Below are positions 49,098 to 58,273 of a DNA stretch of 64,000 nt, piece by piece. The DNA comes from Kiritimatiellia bacterium (GTDB taxonomy: Bacteria > Verrucomicrobiota > Kiritimatiellia > RFP12 > UBA1067): assembly GCA_017405115.1 (NCBI GenBank), contig JAFRBA010000153.1, forward strand, positions 1-64,000, given 5' to 3'. The translations under genes were made by a program, and so were the position numbers. Numbering within the stretch: position 1 is the stretch's first letter; every line of letters begins with the position of its first letter. The notes under the pieces were generated by a model, which saw only the letters and a list, made by a program, of their open reading frames with translations, was not told where the DNA came from and did no database searches.

Positions 49098-49330
49098 TAT
49101 TCCTACCCTCAAGGCAACTGTCAAAATCGATTTACCAATGGTGTTTCGCTTTTGCAAACGCGATTTACCAAGGATGTATCCCGTGGCGCATGCGGAAGCG
49201 GGGATGATTAAGATGTTGCCAACGAGTGGTACGGCGATGATGCGTGAGGAGGGGAAGAGGATGCGGCGGATGTCGCTTAACCACACACTGAAACCCGCGT
49301 TCGCGGGGCAGAAAGCAGCAAAATGAGTAG

Positions 49331-49344
49331 TCCTAATTTTAGGA
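49331..49344. promoter_or_regulatory. Candidate operator matching that at 29577-29590
   Basis: TCCTAATTTTAGGA followed by TGTA; the wider 21-bp block agrees with 29574-29594 in 15 positions. Its centre (49337.5) is 33.5 bp upstream of the -10 at 49371, the same spacing as at the other two promoters. Confidence 0.6.
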
Positions 49345-49370
49345 TGTATGCTTTTGCCCGCTATTTTTAG

Positions 49371-49376
49371 TATAAT
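49371..49376 (+). promoter_or_regulatory. -10 of the surface-protein operon
   Basis: TATAAT without a TG extension and without a -35, fitting an activator-dependent promoter. AAAGGAGGTC precedes the ATG at 49412. Confidence 0.65.
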
Positions 49377-49411
49377 AACTGCAGTCGGCTACGACAAAAG
49401 GAGGTCTCGAA

Positions 49412-51082
49412 ATGGAAAATACCATATACTTGCGCACTGCGGCACTTGTGCTGATTGCAGCTTCTGTTCTCGGCTCGGCGAATGCTGATCCGATTGTCTG
49501 GACGGGCGAAGGCGACACGCCCGCGTGGAGCGATGGCGGAAACTGGAAAGGCGGCACAGCGCCGGGCTCGGGCGACACGGCTGTCATTCCGACGGGCAAG
49601 ACGGCGGAATGGTCCCAGACCGACGCTTCCTTCATGAACGCCCTTGTCGGAATCGAGCTCAACGGCGACATGGAAGTGTCGGGCATGACGGCGGCCACGA
49701 CGCTTACGGTTCCGATCTCCGGCGCTGGCGTGTTCCGTGGACTGGAAGGAGGGGAAAATGCGCCGAAGATAAGCAGCGGCACCTACTACTATCTCACGCT
49801 CAACAACAACAACGAGAATTTCATGGGGACGTTTGCCTTTACGAACTGCGGCGTTTGCGTCAAGAACACCAAGGCATTCGGCAGCGCCAACCCCCGCTGC
49901 ACGGTCATCTGGAAGAATGGTACACTTAACAACAATCGCCGTTTGTATTTTATGGCGGGTGGGATTTACAACGCAAACATGTTCCTTGCCCAGCCAAATT
50001 ATTCGCATGGCATGATATTCGCGACTTGCGACGAGGCAACTTATCTTGACGGCGATATTGATTTGACGGGACCTGCCCAATTTAACGCCAATGCTCGTGC
50101 AGTTGGCCTTCATCTTCGCGGAAAGCTCACTAACTCTAGCAAGGCAGCTTATGGTTTGAACACCTACGTCTATCTCGAGGGCGAAGTGAATCTGCAGTGG
50201 AACAACCAAAGTCAATATGGCGGCGGGTTCTATCTCGGCGGCGGCAATGGCAATGTAAAGAACATGGGCCACTGCTTTGTAAACAGTTCTGGCATCCATT
50301 TCACTGCGCCCAATGTGCTTGGCGGCAGCGATCCTGGAAGCACGTGCCAATACATAACCGGCAACGGCGCAGGCACTCCGTTGAAGTTGTATCTGGATGG
50401 GAACGACCAGAACTGGTATCGCAAGCAGGGAGTGTATTCCTCCAGCCAAGGTTTCATCGTCGACAGCACGAAGCCGGCGACGCTCCGCATGATGAACTTC
50501 GGCAGCAGCAATCAAGATTTCAACACGGCTAACTGCCTGACGGGATATGCCTCGTTCGACGTCTGCGCGACTAACAAAACCGGAACCAAGTACACGACGA
50601 CTGTGAAGAACACGCACTGCACGACGGCTGGCGGGCTCCTCTGCGGTGCAGGAACGTTTGTCGTCGGCGATAGCGCGGCGGCTGACAATACCACGTCTTT
50701 CTCGAATCTGACCTCGCTTGTTACATACGAGACCGGAACGATGAACATCTACAACACGGCGATCAATCCCGAGAACGGCATCACGAACCTTTCCGTGCTG
50801 GGAACTTCGAAGATGACGTTTGCGAGCTGTGTCACGCAGAAGACGGAGCGTGCGTATCTCTCGTCCAGCGCAGAGCTGACAATCCCCGCAGACGGTAGGG
50901 TGATGGTCTCGAAGCGCACGTACCTCGATGGCAACGAGCTGATGTCCGGCGTGTACGGAAAGGTCGGCGGCACTTACGAGGACGGCACCGCGATTCCGCC
51001 GCAGTACCAGCTCGGCTGCATAAAGGGCGACGGATACCTTGAGACCGAGGGGCGCAAGGGCATGATCTTGTCGTTTAGGTGA
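49412..51082 (+). CDS. Secreted surface protein with autotransporter-like strand repeats
   Basis: A 556-aa protein with signal peptide (RTAALVLIAASVLGSANA). It begins with WTGEGDTPAWSDGGNWKGGTAPGSGDTAVI, the W...GNW...P.sGD motif shared with the protein at 19795. A beta-helix-like repeat body rich in Asn, Gly and Thr follows, and the C-terminal segment (YLDGNELMSGVYGKVGGTYEDGTAIPPQYQ) resembles the terminal motif of surface proteins in related bacteria. No membrane anchor is visible. SD AAAGGAGGTC is near perfect, suggesting high expression. Likely a glycan-binding or coat protein acting with the next gene. Confidence 0.7.
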   Translation: MENTIYLRTAALVLIAASVLGSANADPIVWTGEGDTPAWSDGGNWKGGTAPGSGDTAVIPTGKTAEWSQTDASFMNALVGIELNGDMEVSGMTAATTLTVPISGAGVFRGLEGGENAPKISSGTYYYLTLNNNNENFMGTFAFTNCGVCVKNTKAFGSANPRCTVIWKNGTLNNNRRLYFMAGGIYNANMFLAQPNYSHGMIFATCDEATYLDGDIDLTGPAQFNANARAVGLHLRGKLTNSSKAAYGLNTYVYLEGEVNLQWNNQSQYGGGFYLGGGNGNVKNMGHCFVNSSGIHFTAPNVLGGSDPGSTCQYITGNGAGTPLKLYLDGNDQNWYRKQGVYSSSQGFIVDSTKPATLRMMNFGSSNQDFNTANCLTGYASFDVCATNKTGTKYTTTVKNTHCTTAGGLLCGAGTFVVGDSAAADNTTSFSNLTSLVTYETGTMNIYNTAINPENGITNLSVLGTSKMTFASCVTQKTERAYLSSSAELTIPADGRVMVSKRTYLDGNELMSGVYGKVGGTYEDGTAIPPQYQLGCIKGDGYLETEGRKGMILSFR

Positions 51083-51109
51083 TAGTCGGACAAGAAAGGC
51101 AGTAAAAAC

Positions 51110-54100
51110 ATGAAGTGTCTTGGGTGCGCAGCCTTGTTCGGCGTGGCACTTTCTGCCGTATCCGCCTTTGCGTCGGCACACGGGCAATACGAGGTTCCGT
51201 TCGCGGCAAAGGCTCCTGTCGTCGATGGGGTCGCGTCGCCGGGCGAGTGGGACGCGGCTCTGCGCATCATCGGCGCGGGCAAGCCGGTAGACGCGCGGCG
51301 CGCCGAGATCGCGTTCGCGTGGGACGCAGGCTGGCTCTACGTCATGGCGAAGAGCGAGACCGCGCCGCGCAACAGGCTCGTCACGACTGCCGAGAGCAGA
51401 CCTGGCTCGCAGAGGATTGTGATGGACGACTCCGTCGAGCTGTGGTTCGACCCTCCGAAGGAGCTGCGCAGCGCCGACGAGACGAAGAGATTCGGAACTT
51501 TCCAGATAATAGTGAGCCACAACGGCAACGTCTACGGATGCCACCAGAGCCCGGGCTACGGACTACAGGCCCGCGACTGGAAGCTCGACGCGATGAAGAA
51601 GGCTAGCGTGGCGACGAACGACATCTGGACGCTTGAGCTGGCGATACCGGCCAAGGCGTTCGGCCTCGCCAGGTTCGAGCCCATGGAACTGCCGCTTCTC
51701 GCCGTCAGGAACTTCAGAATCCAGCGCGGGGTGCAGGCGCCGTTCCTGCCGCCCGGCGGCGGCTTCATGGACTCGGCGCACTATCCGAAGATGCGGCTTT
51801 CACGCGGCGCGAAAGGAAGCACGCTGGACCGCCGCTCTGTCGATCTGCCGCCGTTCGAGTGGAAGACGCCGGAGGCGTGCATCGTCGCCGACCTCGCGGG
51901 TACAGGCGTTGCGCACGGAGCCGTGAAGGGCGTGAAGCTTCCCGTGCCAGGTTCGATGGTCATCCGCTCCAAGGCCACTTCGAAGATGGAGAAGAAGGGC
52001 TGGCGGCGCTACTTTTCGACTGGCTTCCGCAACACGGGCTACCTCGGCTTTCAGGAGGACACCGTGAACGGGCGCACGATGCTCTTCTTCGCCCACCACT
52101 TCAAAGGCGCGCCGAACGTCAACAGGCGCATGAAGTGTCCGGCAGACGGTAGGGAGTCCGTCATAGCCGTGAACTTCGAGCCGAAGAAGGTGACGTACTA
52201 CCTGAATGGCGTCAAGCATGGCGAGACGGACATGCCGACGGATCTGTCCGAGGCGGCGTTTGGCGATCTCGTGCTGGGCGGCGGGGAGCCGGGCTTGGAG
52301 ATTCTCGACTGGACGCTTTACAGCCGCGTCCTGACCGACGCGGAGGTGAAGGCGAACTCGCAGGGCGATTCGCCCGTCAGCGGCACGTTGAAGTGGTATC
52401 CGACGATCAACTCGCTTGTGGCGGACATAACGTGCGACGCGGCGAAGCTGAAGTGCGGCGAACTGGAGTGGAGCGTCGCGAAGCGCGGCGAAACCGGCGT
52501 CGCGGCATCCGGTGGGTTTCCGCTTTCGACGGGCTATCCGATGGACGGTGGCGGCAGGGCGCTGACGCTCCTGCGCAGGACTCTGCCGCTCGGCGTGGAG
52601 CTTCCTGAAGGCGAGTACATTGCGCGGCTGATGCGTCTTGGCGAGGAAGACGCGCTGATGGAGGTCGAGTTCTCCGTGCGGAACTACGAATGGGTCGGCA
52701 ACTCCGTCGGCAAGGAAGATAGGCTCCTGCCCGGCTTCACGCCGGTTGTCGCCGCCGGGAACATTCTCAAGTGCGTCGGGCGCGAATACGAGATAGGCCC
52801 GAACGGATTCCCCTCGCGCGTCGTCGCCGACGGCGAGCAGATACTTGCCGCGCCGGTTGCGCTGCACGCCGAGAAGGACGGCAAGTCGTGGATCGTAGGC
52901 GGAGGCGGGTCGAAGGCGCGGCAGATTTCCGAGACGAGGGCCGAATACGTCGCGCGGGCAGACGGCTACACGCTCAAGGGCTCGCTGGAGCAGGACGGGC
53001 TTCTCAGGTTCACGATAAGGTTCTCGCGCGTTCCCGACGCGGACCGCGTGTGGCTGGAGGTTCCCGTCAAGAAGGAGTTCGCGACGCTCTTCCACGCCTG
53101 CGGCGAGGGCGTAAGGGCGAATCCTGCGGGATTCGTTCCGGCGGGCGAGGGCGTTGTGTTCAAGAGCCGCGACATTCCGCAGACGCACGTCTCGAACTTC
53201 ATCCCGTACTGCTGGGTCGGCACTGACACGCGCGGCATCTGCTATGCCGCCGACGTCGACATCGGCTGGGCGCACACGGAGAAGCGCGACGCCGTCGAGG
53301 TCGTGCGCACGGCGGACGGCACGGTGTCGATCGTGCTGAACCTGATCAACGCGCCGTTCGAGGCGGGGGTGCGGGACATCGAGCTTGCGCTCATGGCTTC
53401 GCCGGTGAAGCCCATGCCTAAGGGCTGGCGCGGCTGGGCCGACGGCTTCGACTACAGGGGCACGCAGTGTTCGAAGCCGCTCGCGTCGCCGCCTTACTGG
53501 GGCAATTTCACCGGCTGGGGCTCGCGCTATCCGGCGTGGGGCGAGTTCGAGTACGTGCGCAAGCTGCGCGAGGCGATGGACACCGGCAAGATCGACGAGG
53601 CATACCTCAAGAACTGGATTGACCGCGTGTGCTCCGATGCGTCTTCCGAGACCGCCTGGGTGAACAAGAAGGACCCGAAGGCCGGACGCGCCTTCGTGAC
53701 TGCACACGCTGGGTACGGCATGCGCCTCGCGGCGTCGCTGCACAACAGGCCTAACCCAATCCTCTACTTCTACACATGCGACGCGGACTGGGCGCAGAAC
53801 CTTGCCGAGTACGTCATGTTCCGCGACGAATGGACCTACAGGGTGTCGGAGCCGTCCTACGCCGACTACGCGATATGGTACCTCGACAAGATGGTCGAGG
53901 CCGGGATGAGGGGGGTCTACGACGACAACACGTTCATCTGCTGCAACTTCCACTGGGCGACGGGCGGGGCGAAGATAGACGACAAGGGCGTAGTGCATCC
54001 GTCGTTCGGCATCTGGAACTGCCGCGAATACAGGCGGCGGCAGGCCAACGTGCTCGCGTCGCGAGGACTCTTCCCGTGGATAACGGTGCACCACACGAAC

Positions 54101-54706
54101 GGCAACATCCTGCCGGTACTCGGCTTTGCCGCGAACTCGATGGGCATGGAGTGGAAGTACGGGCCGAGCGACTTCCAGACGCGCTTCTCGCCGGACTACA
54201 TCCGTGCCGTCTGCCAGGGGCTCCAGGGCGGCTTCTTCCCGACTGTCCTCGACGGCATCACGGGGTTGAACGGCGCGGCGAACAAAGAAGAGCGCATCCG
54301 CGTGACGCGCACGATGATGGCGTCGCTGCTCGTCCACGAGGTGCGGCCCACTATTCCGCGCGGCAGCGAAAGCAAGACCATCATCGACATCATGAACGTC
54401 CTGATGGATTTCGGGATCGGTGCGGACGACTGCGTCTACTCGGCGTACTGGGATGTGCCCCATGTGGTGGTATGCAACGACAAGGACGTCCTTGTCAGTG
54501 TATACCGGCGCGGGCTCAGGTTCCTTGCCGTGTGCGGCAGCTGGGCGGACGGAGACCGCGACGTCGAGCTGTCGATGAACCCTGGCATCCTCCACAGGTT
54601 TGTGTCCGCGAAGAACGCGGAGACAGGCGCGGCGATTCCCGTTTCCGGCGGCAAGGCCCGCTTCCGCCTCGCGAAGCACGACCTTGCGCTCGTCGAGTTG
54701 AAGTAG
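51110..54706 (+). CDS. Secreted multidomain glycosidase-like protein (CBM9-like, LamG, DUF6067-like)
   Basis: A 1198-aa protein: signal peptide; CBM9/DOMON-like domain (about 30-240; APVVDGVASPGEWDAA, MDDSVELWFDPP); a LamG-like domain (about 265-430; FEPKKVTYYLNGVKHGETDMP, VLGGGEPGLEILDWTLYSRVLTDAEVKAN); beta domains; then a large C-terminal catalytic-like region resembling the GH123-related DUF6067 type (ELALMASPVKPMPKGWRGWADG, RPNPILYFYTCDADWAQ, MRGVYDDNTFICCNFHW with acidic residues at strand ends). Family assignment is from pattern recall only. It follows the surface protein by 27 nt and is probably co-transcribed under the candidate 49331 operator. Confidence 0.7.
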   Translation: MKCLGCAALFGVALSAVSAFASAHGQYEVPFAAKAPVVDGVASPGEWDAALRIIGAGKPVDARRAEIAFAWDAGWLYVMAKSETAPRNRLVTTAESRPGSQRIVMDDSVELWFDPPKELRSADETKRFGTFQIIVSHNGNVYGCHQSPGYGLQARDWKLDAMKKASVATNDIWTLELAIPAKAFGLARFEPMELPLLAVRNFRIQRGVQAPFLPPGGGFMDSAHYPKMRLSRGAKGSTLDRRSVDLPPFEWKTPEACIVADLAGTGVAHGAVKGVKLPVPGSMVIRSKATSKMEKKGWRRYFSTGFRNTGYLGFQEDTVNGRTMLFFAHHFKGAPNVNRRMKCPADGRESVIAVNFEPKKVTYYLNGVKHGETDMPTDLSEAAFGDLVLGGGEPGLEILDWTLYSRVLTDAEVKANSQGDSPVSGTLKWYPTINSLVADITCDAAKLKCGELEWSVAKRGETGVAASGGFPLSTGYPMDGGGRALTLLRRTLPLGVELPEGEYIARLMRLGEEDALMEVEFSVRNYEWVGNSVGKEDRLLPGFTPVVAAGNILKCVGREYEIGPNGFPSRVVADGEQILAAPVALHAEKDGKSWIVGGGGSKARQISETRAEYVARADGYTLKGSLEQDGLLRFTIRFSRVPDADRVWLEVPVKKEFATLFHACGEGVRANPAGFVPAGEGVVFKSRDIPQTHVSNFIPYCWVGTDTRGICYAADVDIGWAHTEKRDAVEVVRTADGTVSIVLNLINAPFEAGVRDIELALMASPVKPMPKGWRGWADGFDYRGTQCSKPLASPPYWGNFTGWGSRYPAWGEFEYVRKLREAMDTGKIDEAYLKNWIDRVCSDASSETAWVNKKDPKAGRAFVTAHAGYGMRLAASLHNRPNPILYFYTCDADWAQNLAEYVMFRDEWTYRVSEPSYADYAIWYLDKMVEAGMRGVYDDNTFICCNFHWATGGAKIDDKGVVHPSFGIWNCREYRRRQANVLASRGLFPWITVHHTNGNILPVLGFAANSMGMEWKYGPSDFQTRFSPDYIRAVCQGLQGGFFPTVLDGITGLNGAANKEERIRVTRTMMASLLVHEVRPTIPRGSESKTIIDIMNVLMDFGIGADDCVYSAYWDVPHVVVCNDKDVLVSVYRRGLRFLAVCGSWADGDRDVELSMNPGILHRFVSAKNAETGAAIPVSGGKARFRLAKHDLALVELK

Positions 54707-54739
54707 TTGTCCGGCGCATTGACCCACCGCGAGGTGTTG

Positions 54740-54748
54740 TGATATAAT
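54740..54748 (+). promoter_or_regulatory. Extended -10 promoter of argF
   Basis: TGATATAAT, 24 nt upstream of ATG 54773, with GGAG in the leader. Confidence 0.7.
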
Positions 54749-54772
54749 CACCAGACATTTGGAGATTATGCC

Positions 54773-55780
54773 ATGCTAAGTTGGATGGACAGCCTGCGCG
54801 GGCGCTCGATGATGCGCCTGGCGTCGTTTACGGACGAGGAGATGCTTAACCTCATCGACCTCTCGGCACAGCTCAAGGCGCGCCGCGCGGCGGGCGTCAG
54901 GGGCAACCTGCTGCACAGGAAGAACATAGCGCTCATCTTCGAGAAGAGCTCCACCAGGACCCGCAACTCGACGCTCATAGCGGTGCGCGACGAGGGCGGC
55001 GACGGCGAATACCTCACGCGCCCCGACATACACTTCGGCAAGAAGGAGTCCGTGAAGGACACCGCGCGCGTCCTCGGCCGCATCTACGACGGCATTCTCT
55101 TCAGGGGCTTCCGCCAGGCCGACTGCGAGGATCTCGCGAAGTACTCGGGCGTACCGGTGTGGAACGGCCTCACCGACGACTACCACCCGACGCAGATCTT
55201 CGCGGACCTCCTCACGGTTCGCGAGAACTTCGGCTCTCTCGACGCGAACACTACCATCGCCTACGTGGGCGACGGGCGCAACAACGTCGCCAACTCCCTC
55301 ATGATGGGCTGCGCGAAGTGCGGCGTGAGGTACGTCTGCGGCTGCCCGAAGGAGCTGCGGCCCGACGAGAAGGTGCTCGCCGAGGCGGAGGAGGTGGCGA
55401 AGCGCAACGGCGTCGACATACGCGTCTTCGACAACGCGCAGGAGGGGGTGAAGGGCGCGAACGTCCTCTACACCGACGTGTGGGTCTCGATGGGCGAGGA
55501 GGCTAAGACCGCCGAGCGCATCAAGCTCCTCAAGCCCTACCAGGTCAACATGGACCTGATGCGCGCGACGGGCAACATCGACGGGCGGCTCATGTTCCTG
55601 CACTGCCTGCCGGCGTTCCACGACTTCAACACCGAGGTGACGAAGGAGTGCGGCGCCCTTGAGGTGACGGACGAGGTGTTCGAGTCGAAGTACTCCAAGG
55701 TCTTCGACGAGTCCGAGAACCGCATGCACACGATCAAGGCGCTGCTCGTCTCCGCGCTTTGCGACCGCGCTGCCGTATGA
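54773..55780 (+). CDS. argF: Ornithine carbamoyltransferase
   Basis: A 335-aa enzyme making citrulline from ornithine and carbamoyl phosphate in arginine synthesis. Signatures: carbamoyl-phosphate loop SSTRTR (about residue 63), the DDYHPTQ block, and the ornithine/catalytic HCLPAFHD near the C-terminus with a final ENRMHTIKALL. After STRTR it reads NSTLIA rather than the common CSFEVA. GGAG is 8 nt before the ATG. The stop overlaps the start of the M3 peptidase gene. argJ lies 43 kb away, so arginine genes are dispersed. Confidence 0.95.
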   Translation: MLSWMDSLRGRSMMRLASFTDEEMLNLIDLSAQLKARRAAGVRGNLLHRKNIALIFEKSSTRTRNSTLIAVRDEGGDGEYLTRPDIHFGKKESVKDTARVLGRIYDGILFRGFRQADCEDLAKYSGVPVWNGLTDDYHPTQIFADLLTVRENFGSLDANTTIAYVGDGRNNVANSLMMGCAKCGVRYVCGCPKELRPDEKVLAEAEEVAKRNGVDIRVFDNAQEGVKGANVLYTDVWVSMGEEAKTAERIKLLKPYQVNMDLMRATGNIDGRLMFLHCLPAFHDFNTEVTKECGALEVTDEVFESKYSKVFDESENRMHTIKALLVSALCDRAAV

Positions 55781-57645
55781 AGGCCGAGTGTTTTCCCGAC
55801 TGGGCGGGGCTGACGCCGGAGAAGGCGGCGGCGGAGCTGCCGCGGCTTCTTGAGGAAGCCGAGAAGGGCGTTGCGGCTGCGGAGGCTGCGGAGCCGCAGA
55901 CGTTCGAGGACCTGTGCTGGCGTGTCGACGACGTGACGCGTCCGCTTTGGGAGCTCTGGGGCATGGTGGCGCACATGGCGTCCGTCATGAACTCCGAAGG
56001 CTGGCGCAAGACGGAGGAGGAGTTCCAGCCGAAGCTGGTGGCCTTCTCGCTCCGCGTAGGGCAGTCGCGGCGGCTCTACGACCACACGAAGGCGGTGCTG
56101 GGGAGGCTTTCCGCCGAGCCTGGCGGCGGCGACCCGACGCGCGTGCGCATACTGACGAAGATGGTGGAGGCGGCCGAGCGTGCCGGCGTCGGGCTGGAGG
56201 GCGCCGAGAAGGCGCGGTTCAACGAGATTCAGGCGAAGCTGGCCAAGCTCGGCAGCGACTTCCGCAACGCGGTGATCGACGCGACGGCGGCGTTCAAGCT
56301 GGAGAAGGGCGGCAAGACCTACACGATCGACGACGCGGAATATCCCGAGACGATGAAGCACTGCGCCGACCGCGAGGTACGCGAGGCCCTTTACCGGGCC
56401 CGCGTGACGCGTGCGCCGGAGAACGCCCCGCGCATCGGCGAGATACTTGCGCTTCGCCACGAGCTGGCTGGGATCCTCGGCTTCGCCGACTACGCGGAGC
56501 TGAGCCTCGCCGCGAAGTGCGCGCCCTCGGTGGCGGCGGTGCGCGGGATGATCGACTCGCTCGACGCGGCGACGGCCGCGCGCGCCGCCGAGGAGGAGGC
56601 GGAAATCGGCGGCGACGCCTTGCTTCCGTGGGACGTCGCCTACGAGGCAGAGCGGCTGCGCGAGCGCCGCTACGCATATTCCGAAGAGGAGCTGAAGCGC
56701 CACCTGGCGATGGACGACGTGGTCGCGGGGCTCTTCAGGATGGCCAAGTTCCTCTTCGGCGTGGACGTCGAGGAGGTGACAGGCGAGGGGAAGCCACCCG
56801 TCTGGCACCCGGACGTCCGCTTCTTCGCCGTGCGAGAGGGCGACGAGACGCTGGCGCACTTCTACTTCGACCCCTACGTGCGTTCCGGGCAGAAGTCGGG
56901 CGGGGCGTGGATGAACGAGTTCGGCAACCGCTGCGACCGGCTTGGGCGGAAGCCCCTGGCGGTCGTCGTCACGAACTTCCCCGCGCCCGGGGAGGACGGC
57001 GTCTCGCATCTTCCGTTCCGGGAGGTGGAGACGCTTTTCCACGAGTTCGGCCATGCGCTGCAGTGCATGCTCACGCGCGTCGGCGAGGAGGGCGCGGCTG
57101 GCATAAGCCTGGTCGAGTGGGACGCCGTGGAGGTCGCGAGCCAGTTCATGGAGAACTGGTGCATGGACGACCGCACCGGAATCGCGATACCCGCCGAGCT
57201 GAAGGCGAAGGTGCGCGCGGCGAAGAATTTCCGCGCGGCGACCGCCTGCAGGCGCCAGATGGCGTTCGCGAAGACGGACCTCGACCTCCATGTCGGCGCT
57301 CCGCCCGCCGACCCCGGCGCGGTGAAGCGGGAGAACTTCGAGCACTTCGGGCTCCCGCTGATCCCCGAGGACAGGTTCCTCTGCGCGTTCACTCACATCT
57401 TCGCCGGCGGCTACGCGGCGGGTTACTACGGCTACAAGTGGGCGGAGGTGATGAGCGCCGACTGCTACGGCGCATTCGAGGACGCCGGGCTGGGCGACGA
57501 CGACGCCGTGCGGCGGGTCGGCGCGGCGTACCGCGAGACGGTCCTGGCGCTCGGCGGATCGCGTTCGGCGCTGGACGTCTTCCGGGCCTTCCGGGGGAGG
57601 GATCCGGAAATATCCGCGCTCCTGAGGCAGCAGGGTTTGGTATAA
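55777..57645 (+). CDS. M3-family oligopeptidase
   Basis: A 622-aa zinc oligopeptidase of the thimet/oligopeptidase A type. The zinc site is HEFGHALQ (His422, Glu423, His426) with the downstream Glu in VEWDAVEVASQFMENW. The C-terminal GGYAAGYYGYKWAEVMSAD block supplies transition-state tyrosines. There is no signal peptide, so it degrades peptides in the cytoplasm. The ATG overlaps the argF stop. Its last codons (GLV then TAA) contain the -10 of the next operon. Confidence 0.92.
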   Translation: MKAECFPDWAGLTPEKAAAELPRLLEEAEKGVAAAEAAEPQTFEDLCWRVDDVTRPLWELWGMVAHMASVMNSEGWRKTEEEFQPKLVAFSLRVGQSRRLYDHTKAVLGRLSAEPGGGDPTRVRILTKMVEAAERAGVGLEGAEKARFNEIQAKLAKLGSDFRNAVIDATAAFKLEKGGKTYTIDDAEYPETMKHCADREVREALYRARVTRAPENAPRIGEILALRHELAGILGFADYAELSLAAKCAPSVAAVRGMIDSLDAATAARAAEEEAEIGGDALLPWDVAYEAERLRERRYAYSEEELKRHLAMDDVVAGLFRMAKFLFGVDVEEVTGEGKPPVWHPDVRFFAVREGDETLAHFYFDPYVRSGQKSGGAWMNEFGNRCDRLGRKPLAVVVTNFPAPGEDGVSHLPFREVETLFHEFGHALQCMLTRVGEEGAAGISLVEWDAVEVASQFMENWCMDDRTGIAIPAELKAKVRAAKNFRAATACRRQMAFAKTDLDLHVGAPPADPGAVKRENFEHFGLPLIPEDRFLCAFTHIFAGGYAAGYYGYKWAEVMSADCYGAFEDAGLGDDDAVRRVGAAYRETVLALGGSRSALDVFRAFRGRDPEISALLRQQGLV

Positions 57646-57646
57646 T
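57638..57646 (+). promoter_or_regulatory. Extended -10 promoter overlapping the stop codon of the peptidase gene
   Basis: TGGTATAAT spans the final Val codon and TAA of the upstream gene and should drive the lipid-transport operon; the ATG at 57683 gives a leader of about 30 nt. Confidence 0.65.
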
Positions 57647-57682
57647 GTGGGTTTAAAAGCAGCATTATGGATTGAACTTGAC

Positions 57683-58270
57683 ATGAGAACGCTCGAAACT
57701 GTGGTTAGGCTCGCGCCCGTCGTGCTCGCGGCGGCTCTGACGGGCTGTCTGTCGTCGGTCCGCGTGCCGGATGTTTCGTGCTGGAGCCTGGAGTACGCGG
57801 GCGGGAATCAGCCTTCGCACGGCTCGGAGCCGCGCTTCGGCGTGGCGCGCGTCACGCAGGTCGTGGTGCGCGCGCCGTACGGCGTGAAGGGGCTCGCGGT
57901 GCTGCGCGCGAACGGCACCGTTGCGTTCGACCCCTACAACGAGTACGCGGCGCTTCCCGCGGCGCTCATGAAGGGCGTCGTCGAGGACGCCCTGGCAGCC
58001 TCCGGGCTGTTCAGCGCGGTCGTCGGGGCCACGTCGGCCGCCGGCACGTCGGTGCATGCCGAGGTGACGGTTTTGCGGCTGGCGCTCGACTGCCGCGCGG
58101 AGGGCTCGCGTCGCGCCGTGGCCGAGCTGGACGTCTGCATCGTCGACGGGCGGAACATCGTGGCGCGCGCGAAGGGCGCCGGAGACTCCGACGCCTCCGA
58201 CGGAAAGTACGGCGCGGCGATTTCCCGCGCCGTGTCCGACGCGCTTGCGGAGGCCTTCAACCGGCTCTGA
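57683..58270 (+). CDS. Lipoprotein of the ABC-type transport auxiliary (PqiC-like) family
   Basis: A 195-aa protein with a lipobox (LAAALTGC) and the fold pattern of PqiC/ABC-transport auxiliary lipoproteins (FGVARVTQVVVRAPYGVKGLAVLR, FDPYNEYAALPAALMKGVVEDALAASGLFSAVV). Such proteins pair with MCE proteins at the inner face of the outer membrane. It is first in a four-gene operon with permease, ATPase and MCE protein. A GTG at 57647 would add 12 residues before the signal and is unlikely. The ribosome binding site is weak. Confidence 0.82.
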   Translation: MRTLETVVRLAPVVLAAALTGCLSSVRVPDVSCWSLEYAGGNQPSHGSEPRFGVARVTQVVVRAPYGVKGLAVLRANGTVAFDPYNEYAALPAALMKGVVEDALAASGLFSAVVGATSAAGTSVHAEVTVLRLALDCRAEGSRRAVAELDVCIVDGRNIVARAKGAGDSDASDGKYGAAISRAVSDALAEAFNRL

Positions 58271-58273
58271 CGG

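Larger units (their letters stand above)
49058..49411. other. Divergent intergenic region with direct repeats and two promoters
   Basis: Contains the minus-strand promoter (49089-49097), a direct repeat CGATTTACCAA at about 49127 and 49160, the operator-like palindrome 49331-49344, and the plus-strand promoter at 49371. Short frames in between have no support. Confidence 0.55.
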
